Shown piece after piece: positions 56,706-64,000 of a DNA stretch of 64,000 nt (position 1 is its first letter; every line of letters begins with the position of its first letter). Source of the stretch: Macrolepiota albuminosa. Lineage: Eukaryota; Basidiomycota; Agaricomycetes; Agaricales; Agaricaceae. The notes beneath the pieces were generated by a model. That model had not been told where the DNA came from and ran no database searches. It saw nothing but the letters and a program-made list of their open reading frames with translations. A program made the translations under genes and the position numbers. The stretch spans positions 1-64,000 of the forward strand of contig JAMWFC010000047.1 of the NCBI GenBank assembly GCA_027475525.1, read 5' to 3'.

Positions 56706-59095
56706 ATGTCTTTCCGCATTCCAACTCCGCCCCCTGTCCCATCTCTAGCTGCCCAGGAAGCGGCCTATGCTTATATTGCCAAGGCCAACAACTTCATTCG
56801 CCATATCAAGGGCGTTGGCGCCGAGGTGTCTCAAAAATTAGTCGTTGGCGTGATGAAACTTCTGGAGCGATGGTACGAGGTTCGTGTCCTTGGCGTAGGC
56901 TGGGACAGAGAAATCAAGGTGCGGAAGTGGTGCCGTGCGCGGTATGTTGACAATCTTGGCGCCAAGTGGTTAGCGCCCTTCTCTCGTTTTGTAAGTTGTC
57001 TCTGCTGCCTGCCGTGTCGCTTAGCTGATTGCTCCCTAGGCGCCTCCTCCTGTCCCCACTATCAAGGATGAGTTGGAGGACATTCTGTCCGGGGCGTTGC
57101 CGATGACGGTAAGCGCGCCTGCGGCAGAGTGAGTATTTCTAACCGCTTCATCCTAACTTAGCTCTGGTCTGATTTATCCCCACACAGCAAACAAGAGGTG
57201 TTGGCGCCGTTGGCGCGTATGCAGGTGGAGGAGGAGATCGCGGCAAGGCAGGAGGAGGTTTCTCAAGACGCCCGCGAGATTACCAGGGCGCTAGAGGAGC
57301 GGGAGAGAGTGGCAGCATTGGCGGCAGAGATGGAGGACGTTGCCGTTGAGAGGCAGGCGGTAGCAGAGGGATCTGGCAAGGTAGGTCGCGCTGGTAGCAC
57401 TTCGAGCCCAGTGCTGCCGGCTAGCAAGTCGGGCTCGCCGAGGAAGCCGGTAGGCGCTTCCAAACGCAAGGTAAGTACTGAATTTTGCTTGCCGTTGCCG
57501 ACTGTCATTAACAACATCTGCAGAGTCGCAAGGCGGCTCCTCAATACGCGGTGAGTGGTACTTTCTTTTTGAACTTGAATTACTAAGTTTCTGTAGGCGC
57601 CAACCCAAAGCTCCTTTGATGACAAGGAGCTGAAAAGTTTGCTTTTGCCGCGTCGGGAGGAGGCCGTTCTTGACAAGGGGCAAGAGGCCGGGATCGTGAT
57701 GGAGGAGATGAAGGGAAAGAAGACCGTTTCCCTGGCGACCCGGCAAGCATTTAAGGAGGCGCGTGGAGCGGTAAGTAATTCTTCTGTCTTTTTGAGCTCT
57801 CGCTGACTTATAGCGCTAGTGCAACAAGTGCTGGGCCGACAACGACCCAGAAGGCTGTTGGTTCCCGACTGGGGCCCAGCCATGTTATCGTTGTGGCGCT
57901 CTCAAGCGCACTTGCACTATCGATGGGGCCAAAAGTCGCGAGCGTGGCGGCGCACCAGACGCCCTCGTCGAGAAGATGTTTTCCTGTGCGGTGTTGGTTA
58001 GGAGGGCTAGGGAGTTTGTGGAGGGACAGAGGAAGAAGGTCGCTGCCGGCAGTATGGCAGCTGTTGGACAAGCCTCCTTGGCGTTGCCAACGCGCCAAGG
58101 AGATGGATCAGAAACAGTCGGCAACCGAGGCGCTGGCGAGCGCCAAGGGACTTTGGTCCCAGAAAAACAACAAGCCCCTTCCCCCAGCAAAGGGAAGGGC
58201 AAAGCAAAGCGCCCTCGTGTGGTCTCGTCGTCGCCTTCCCCCTCGCCAGCCCCAAAAGACACTGAGATGGAAGACCTGGAGAAGGCGTTGGCAGCTAGTC
58301 GCCTCCCGCCTCGTGACAGAGGCTGGCCCCAGTGGTCTCTTGTCACCTATTCACTTGGCGGCAAGACCTCTTGGTGGGGAGCAGGAGGAGGGAGAGCGGG
58401 CGGCAATTGGCGACTCGGCGCCTCAAGAGGAGCGGGAAGACGCTCCCGCAGATGTCGAGATGGGGGAGGAGGAGAGGGCAGAGGGAGCGGCAACGGGAGG
58501 GGATGAGGACGCCGAGGGTGAAGGAGAAACCCTGGCGACGCAACACGACGGTGGCGAGGAGGTGGTAGCGGGAGAGGGTGAGGGAGCAGCAGGAGTCACC
58601 AGGAAGGAGCCTGACTGGCGCTGGCTACCGCCTTACGGTAACGTCGCCTCCTGGGAGGTTTCTGACCCCAAGGACGTTGCCGGATTGAAGCCTAGGTGAT
58701 CCATCGTCGCCAGAGTAAACCCTGCCTGGACTCCCCAGCCGCAGCCAACGGTTACTGGCAACGCTTTCAACTGGCTGGGGCAAGACCTCGTATACCCGGT
58801 GGTGGCGCTTAACCCGCAGGAGATGCTGGAGAGGTTTTTGACAAGGGCGGCAACGATGGCGTCGTCTATGGAGCGGGAACGGGAGCGAGTCCGGGGGCAG
58901 CTGATGGCGCTGCGCTTGCGCTATTCTAACTTGGGTTGCAGCCTCCATGTCTTGCACGATTACCAAGCGGATTGCCAAGCCGCTATGGATTGGCAAGCTG
59001 CCAACAACATCTTGCCGGATGACCTCCTCCCGCTTCGCAATTCCTCTTTGCCAGCTTCCGATGACTCCCTACCAATGGACGATGAGAGCGACTGA
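56706..59095 (+). CDS. Gypsy-2 antisense, spliced Zn-cluster-like accessory gene
   Basis: Runs opposite to pol. Predicted exons: 56706-56990, 57040-57128, 57188-57470, 57524-57550, 57597-57770 and 57820 onward. All introns are GT-AG, 46-59 bp, and phases fit. Exon 1 reads AYIAKANNFIRHIKGVG and ends WLAPFSRF. Exon 3 is a Glu/Arg-rich coiled coil. Exon 6 opens with six Cys spaced C-x2-C-x8-C-x8-C-x2-C-x6-C (CNKC...GC...CYRCGALKRTC), close to the fungal Zn2Cys6 pattern. Lys/Ser/Pro-rich and acidic linkers follow, then a helical C-terminus (MERERERVRGQLMALRLRYS) ending LPMDDESD. A frame change lies at about 58300-58400 and a TGA at 58697, so this copy is nearly but not fully open. Conservation with Gypsy-1 points to a real element-borne gene. 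A DNA-binding regulator is inferred. Confidence 0.72.
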
Positions 59096-59607
59096 GCGGA
59101 CCTTAGCGTAGAGTGGCCGCTGTGTATATAAATTTCCTTTGCTGATTTGATATATATTTGTTTTTGCCGCTTCCTTGCCGAGTAGACGGATGAGTCTAGT
59201 AATCTGAGTTAGCGCAACAGCACAGGGTAAGTCAAGTAAGTAAAGCAAAGAGAAAGCAAGCGGCAAGTATTCTAAGGTAGGTTCTTAGCAAAAATAGTAG
59301 TAGGTGAGGGACTTAGACAAATTTTGAGGAAAAAGAGAAACACTCAGTAAATCATCATAGCGAAAAACCCTTGGCGAGAGCTGCGCATGGCGCTGAGCGT
59401 TGGCGACACGCTAGCGCTGCGACTTGACTACGTAAGGAATTGTCTGTTTGATATAGTATAGTAAGTATCGGCAAGAAAGATAAGTAAGATAAGTAATAGA
59501 AAGAAAGAGCTTATCAATATATAGTCTTTTCTAATCAGTAAGTATCGGCAAGAAAGATAAGTAAGGTAAGTAATAGAAAGAAAGAGCTTATCAATATATA
59601 GTCTTTT
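59096..59607. other. non-coding stretch between the two convergent Gypsy-2 genes
   Basis: No gene. It holds purine-rich AAGTAAG repeats and a dense cluster of TTGGCG/TAGCGC motifs at 59360-59425, probably the shared 3' end region of pol and the antisense gene. Confidence 0.5.
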
Positions 59608-59613
59608 CTAATC
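59460..59613. repeat. 77-bp tandem duplication, 76 of 77 identical
   Basis: Copies 59460-59536 and 59537-59613 differ by one A/G. Lies at the end of the Gypsy-2 pol gene. Confidence 0.9.
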
Positions 59614-59665
59614 TGGTTCTTCTTCTTCAACTAGAGTCGGCAAGTCATCATCGTCCAGTAATTCT

Positions 59666-59819
59666 GTTTCTTCAAGTTCTCTTAACTTGGCGGTGTCGAT
59701 ATCTAGCGCTTCCAACGGCAAGTCAATCTGTTCTCTGGCGAGGTTTCTTCAAGTTCTCTTAACTTGGCGGTGTCGATATCTAGCGCTTCCAACGGCAAGT
59801 CAATCTGTTCTCTGGCGAG
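59666..59819. repeat. exact 77-bp tandem duplication in Gypsy-2 pol tail
   Basis: Copies 59666-59742 and 59743-59819. It shifts the frame of the integrase C-terminus. Confidence 0.9.
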
Positions 59820-61584
59820 ATACGGTAATAGGCGAAAGGCGGCAACAGGTCGATGCAGAACTGAACCATCTAATTCACAGAGCACATAAGCGCCTCCACG
59901 GTTACGAGAGATAACTACCAAGGGTCCTAGGTAGCGTGGGCGCATTTTCTTGTTGTAAGAGGTCTCGATTTTGGAGTTGCGCATAAGTACTAGCGCTCCT
60001 CTCAGGAAGTTGTAATCCTTGATGGTAGCGCTATGCTCGGTTTCGAATCGTAATGCTGCTTGGCGACGGGCGCTAAAGACTACCTCGTGGAGTCGCTCTA
60101 AATCTTCTTTCCTTTGCTGGAGATCAATAGCTCGTCTGGCAATCAGGTCGGTAGTCGCTAAGATGCTGTTGGGTGCTGGCTGAAGGTAGGTCGCTTCTAT
60201 AATGTTGGCAGGGAGTAACGGATGGGTGCCAGTAGCCACGTAATAGGGAGAACAACCCATGCGCTTACGAATGGTAACTCTTTCCGACCAAAATACTGAA
60301 TAAGTCGCTTCACTCCAACAAGACTCGTCGCCATTGACTGCCTTGAAGAGCGCTTGCCGAATGTCAAAGTGTGGTCTCTCTACCAGGCCATTGGCGCGTT
60401 TGTTGTAGCCAGATACTCGAATGTGATGAATGTTGTATTTCTTGGCGAGATATGTTAGCGCTTTGATGATGGGCGCACCGTTATCCGTGACGATTTCTCT
60501 TAGCGCTCCCCAACGGCAGATGACGTCCTCAAATAGCCACTTGGCGACCGCCTCTGTATTTTCTCTTTGGAGCATTCGAAATTCAGGCCAGTGGATTAGC
60601 GAGCAACGACCTTGAATGATGTACTTGTAGCGACCAGATTTGGGCATGTGCATGGTGTCGACGTAGATTTTGCTGAAGAGGGGAGCTGGCGTTGCAACGG
60701 TTGGCAGGATGAGCACTTGGCGTGTCTGTTGAATTTGGCAAAGGTGGCAAGTCCTAATGTACCAGGCGATGTCGGCACTAGCGTGTGGCCACCAGAATCG
60801 TTCTAGCAGAGAAGCTCGGGTAGCGTACAGACCTCTATGTCCTAGTTCGTCATGCATGGCACGCAGAACTCGTAAGCGACTTTCTGGCTTGATGATCAGC
60901 TTATGAGCGCCATCTCGATTTCGTCGCCAAAGTCGGTTGTCGGTAAAGAAGAAGTGGGTGGCATATCGGATAAAGGTTGCGTATTGCTCATCAGTAAGGC
61001 CTGGAGGTCGCTTAAGGTCTTGTATCCATCGTTCAACAATTAAAAAGCGACTGTCTTCTGCCTTTGCTTTGGCGGATCGGGGAACGGCATCGTAGATCAA
61101 GTTTTTGCTGTCTTCTCTTAGCGGATGTGGTTCTTGTACGACTTTTACTGGAGGCGAGTTTTGTCCAAGGATGCTTGCCGTGTAGAATGTGAGGGGTGCG
61201 CTAAAGATCTCGGGGTGGTAAGGGACAATGGGATGTAGAAGAATGCTGGCAGGCTGTTGCCGTCGTAGTAGGGGGATTGGCTGTTGTATAAGGTGCACGA
61301 AACCATGTAGTCGGTCGATCCAGTCCTCGAAATCGCTATCAGCCTGTGGATCCACTGCCGGGTCGCCAGGCTGCCGTGGTCGCCTAGAAAGTCCATCTGG
61401 TCCGTGGAAAGAGCTCTTGACGTGTACCAACTCAAAGTGAAACATGAGGATGGCGACTACCCACCGGTTCATGCTAGCGGATGGCTGGATGTCGGGATTC
61501 TGCAGCATGCCTTTGATGTACCTAGCGTCGACTTCAACGATAAGGTTCCGTACGCCAATCAAATACATCTTTAGCGACCGGAAG

Positions 61585-61738
61585 GCTTTGAAGAGTCCAT
61601 AGAGCTCTAGCTTAGGCTGACTGTAGCGAGACTCTCTGTCATTTAGCGTGATAGACCCAAAGCTTTGAAGAGTCCATAGAGCTCTAGCTTAGGCTGACTG
61701 TAGCGAGACTCTCTGTCATTTAGCGTGATAGACCCAAA
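61585..61738. repeat. exact 77-bp tandem duplication in Gypsy-2 RNase H
   Basis: Copies 61585-61661 and 61662-61738. It separates the RNase H and integrase open frames. Confidence 0.9.
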
Positions 61739-62774
61739 GCGGTTGTAGCGTCGCTGTTTCCGATTGTCGCTAAGGCACTGGCACAGAAAGTAACCAACGG
61801 CAATGTACGAGGTATCCACCGCCAAGATAACAGGGTCGGCAGAGGTATAATCGATGGGGACTAGGGGTTTGGCGTCTTGTAGGGCTTTTACTAAGTCTTG
61901 TTGGGCAGTGACCTGGTCTGGCCCAAATTCGAAGGGCTTGTTAGCGCGGGTGAGTCGGTTAAGGGCATGTGCGCGATGGGCGAAATTCTTGACGAATATC
62001 CTAAGAATGCCAACGGTACCAAGAAAGGCGTGAACTTCAGATAGGTCGTGGCAAGGACCCCAGCGCTCTAGGAGTGCTAAGCGAGACTCGTCGGGAACTC
62101 GACTGTCGGGAGTGCAAATGTGACCAAGTATTTTGAACCTTGGCGCGCAAAGGAGGAGTTTGTGACTGCTGGCCTTTGACGCCAACGTCATCAATGAAGC
62201 TAAGGACATGGTGCGGTATCTTGGCTTGGAGGATGAATGTGATGTCGTCATGGAATATGGGGACTGAGTTTGTCCATCCCATCGGTAAGGTGACTAGGTG
62301 CAAGGCGCCAAACGGAGTTTGAAAAGTGGTAAGGTCACGGGAAGAAGGGTGTATCAGACGTTCATCGTAGCCAACGTAAAGGTCAAGGGTGGCGCCACAA
62401 ATGCGCCTGGCAAAGGACTCGGCAACGTGGTCAGGGAAAGGCGGTACGCCAGAGTGTCGTATTGTAACTCTATTCAGCGGCTCAAGACTGTGGACTATGC
62501 GTAGATTGCCGTTCTTTTTGAGGATGCAGAACCAACGGGAGTGGTAAGAACTATTGGAGGGCTCGTAGACACCAGCCTTAATCTTGGTCCTAATAATTTG
62601 ACAGACCTCGGCTTCGATTCCAGGCGGTAACGGTCGGTTGTGCTCAGTCCATGGTACGTGAGGAATGGTCGGGATGACGACAGGCGGGAAGAAATCCGTA
62701 CGTAGACTACCGCGTTCTGAGTCCTCCCAAACAAAGGCTTTGTCTTGCTTAGCGACAAGATCGGTAAGGACGTT

Positions 62775-62928
62775 TAACTCATCTTTGGTCAAAAATCCTG
62801 TGTCGTGCTCCTTGGCAAACTGCTGCTGGCGCTCTGTGGTAAAACGTCCTGTAACTCATCTTTGGTCAAAAATCCTGTGTCGTGCTCCTTGGCAAACTGC
62901 TGCTGGCGCTCTGTGGTAAAACGTCCTG
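62775..62928. repeat. exact 77-bp tandem duplication in Gypsy-2 pol
   Basis: Copies 62775-62851 and 62852-62928. It separates the protease-RT linker from RT. Confidence 0.9.
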
Positions 62929-64000
62929 TGGGCTGAAAGGGTGGCAGATTTGGTGATAAGGTTGGTATGTCGGCAAGAGGGTCGCCAATAATCTGGCGCT
63001 CGATTCTAAACGTCTCGGGAGAGTGCGTAGCGACGGGTTTTGTTTTAAGTGCAACTGGCTTATATTTCTTTTTGACTTGAACCCCTTTCCTTTTGGGAGC
63101 GTTAGCTTGGTTATATACAGAAGTGGAAAGGGGAACTGTAGCCTGAGGGGTGGCAAGTCCAAGAACGGCAGGAGACGAGGCTCCGGGAAGAGTAGTGAGA
63201 TAAGTATCGGTAGACGCTATACTTTGAAAGGATTCGGAAGCGGTAAGGTACAAGTAGGCAAGAGAGGAGTCGGTAATGTTTTGATTTTTCTGGGAAGGCT
63301 CCGTGTCGGTAGTAGTTAAAACATCTTGGTCAAGAAAAGCAGTAGACATAACAGTTACAAGACCAGTTGAATGGTCATATTCCAGCGTTAGCGCCACATC
63401 TCCGTGATCGTTGCCAATCACCTCCTCGATGGTCTGTGAAAACACCGGTGGGGAGGCTCGTTGGCGTGCTGGTCGGTAAACTCCGGGGGCTTAGCGCGGG
63501 CGCCTTTTCGTTGTCCCCTAGGGAACGTTGGCACCGTTCGTCGGATTCCGGAATTGGGGTCGCTAATTGTGAGGGTCGTTTCCTCGTCGGTAACTGTCTT
63601 GACGACTGATCGCGCCAAGACGTCGAAAGGTCTGCCGAGTAATAAGTCGTATGCTGGGGAGCGTAAAATGTGGATCTGAAGATAAAACGTAATGTCGCCA
63701 AGGGTGCACGGCACATTCTTGGCGAGGCCTAGGGATCGGTCTACTGTGCCGTTAGCACTCTGCATGTTTAGTATAACGGTAGGGTCATAAATAAGGCCCA
63801 GATCGTTAGCGACTTCGGCTGCCATAGAAATGATCTGAGACCCGCTATCCACAATTGCCTCTACCTCATGCTTATTGTCTACAGTTAGCGTGACTGAGCA
63901 GATAGCGTGCAATTCTTGAGCGACGGTAAGGATTGCGGGGTCCTCTCCATGGTCCACTGACCTAAGGTAGGTCTCCACTGGGTCCACAGAGGTGGCGTTA

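Larger units (their letters stand above)
59608..63987 (-). pseudogene. Gypsy-2 Pol: protease, RT, RNase H, integrase
   Basis: Read right to left. The protease has AIVDSGSQIISMAAEVA (about 63840) and ends at a stop near 63418. RT continues in the -1 frame from an overlapping open frame (to 62789). RT has LDLYVGYDERLIHPSSRDL and FIDDVGVKG (about 62185). Roughly 48 codons present in Gypsy-1 after FIDDV are deleted here, with a frame change. RNase H has AVDTSYIAVG. Integrase is one open frame (61568-59703) with the HH-CC zinc region (HDELGHRG, CHLC) and D-D-E in YVDTMH, TDNGAP and GLVERPH. The tail ends in Asp/Glu-rich sequence at TAG 59608-59610 once duplications are discounted. Gypsy-2 is better preserved than Gypsy-1, but the RT deletion makes it inactive. 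Confidence 0.88.
55586..64000 (-). mobile_element. Gypsy-2: Ty3/gypsy element on the minus strand, runs off the window
   Basis: Related to Gypsy-1: Pol is clearly homologous throughout, and the polypurine tract and LTR end sequences are alike. Its 3' LTR is 55586-56536, followed (on the plus map) by the antisense accessory gene and then pol in reverse. Gag and the 5' LTR lie beyond 64000. It is inserted into Gypsy-3 gag; the base pairs next to the LTR are ACGC (55582-55585). Confidence 0.92.

Noticed and set aside
2132..62928. 77-bp duplications considered as genuine tandem duplications by a transposon or repair process
   Set aside because: The constant length in unrelated sequences, restriction to one of two LTRs, and overlap of two events fit an assembler k-mer overlap far better.

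Overview
The window looks like a transposon graveyard from a basidiomycete (Agaricomycete) genome. I infer the clade from the types of element: Helitron, Ty1/copia, several Ty3/gypsy families and Tc1/mariner, plus small GT-AG introns of about 45-60 bp and Agaricomycete-style gag/pol sequences. I see no housekeeping gene and no rRNA or tRNA gene. The species cannot be named from the sequence.

Layout, left to right. 1-7.3 kb: AT-rich, mostly non-coding DNA with a decayed minus-strand coding region, a nearly complete Tc1/mariner element (2500-4106) and a spliced plus-strand gene of unknown function (4638-6702), with related 28-bp-type repeats on both sides. 8.2-43.3 kb: a decayed Helitron cut in two by a Ty1/copia element (11557-39933, target duplication AGGAT). 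The copia is itself cut by Gypsy-1 (13662-35856, target duplication ACGC), which is cut by Gypsy-B (22795-31369, target duplication CACTG). The nesting order gives relative ages: Helitron oldest, then copia, then Gypsy-1, then Gypsy-B. 43.4-47.1 kb: a decayed multi-exon JmjC-like gene on the minus strand, convergent with the Helitron. 47-51.9 kb: repeats and AT-rich DNA. 51.9-55.6 kb: the 5' part of Gypsy-3 (LTR plus gag), interrupted by Gypsy-2, which lies on the minus strand, is related to Gypsy-1 and runs off the right edge.

Two observations stand out. First, Gypsy-1 and Gypsy-2 both carry, between integrase and the 3' LTR and in antisense to pol, a homologous intron-containing gene with a fungal Zn-cluster-like Cys pattern. 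The introns lie at matching places. Both elements are also strewn with a short CpG-containing motif (GCGCTA/TAGCGC). The pair suggests, but does not prove, an element-encoded regulator with dispersed binding sites. Second, the window contains 22 tandem duplications with a period of exactly 77 bp in unrelated sequences. After collapsing them, paired LTRs become equal in length and broken frames rejoin. They are almost certainly an assembly (k-mer overlap) artefact, and every annotation here must allow for them.

Most genes are broken by TGA codons. Where the paralogous Gypsy copy can be compared, several correspond to CGA, as expected from CpG deamination. Gypsy-B, the youngest insertion, is CpG-rich and nearly open but lacks the integrase core.
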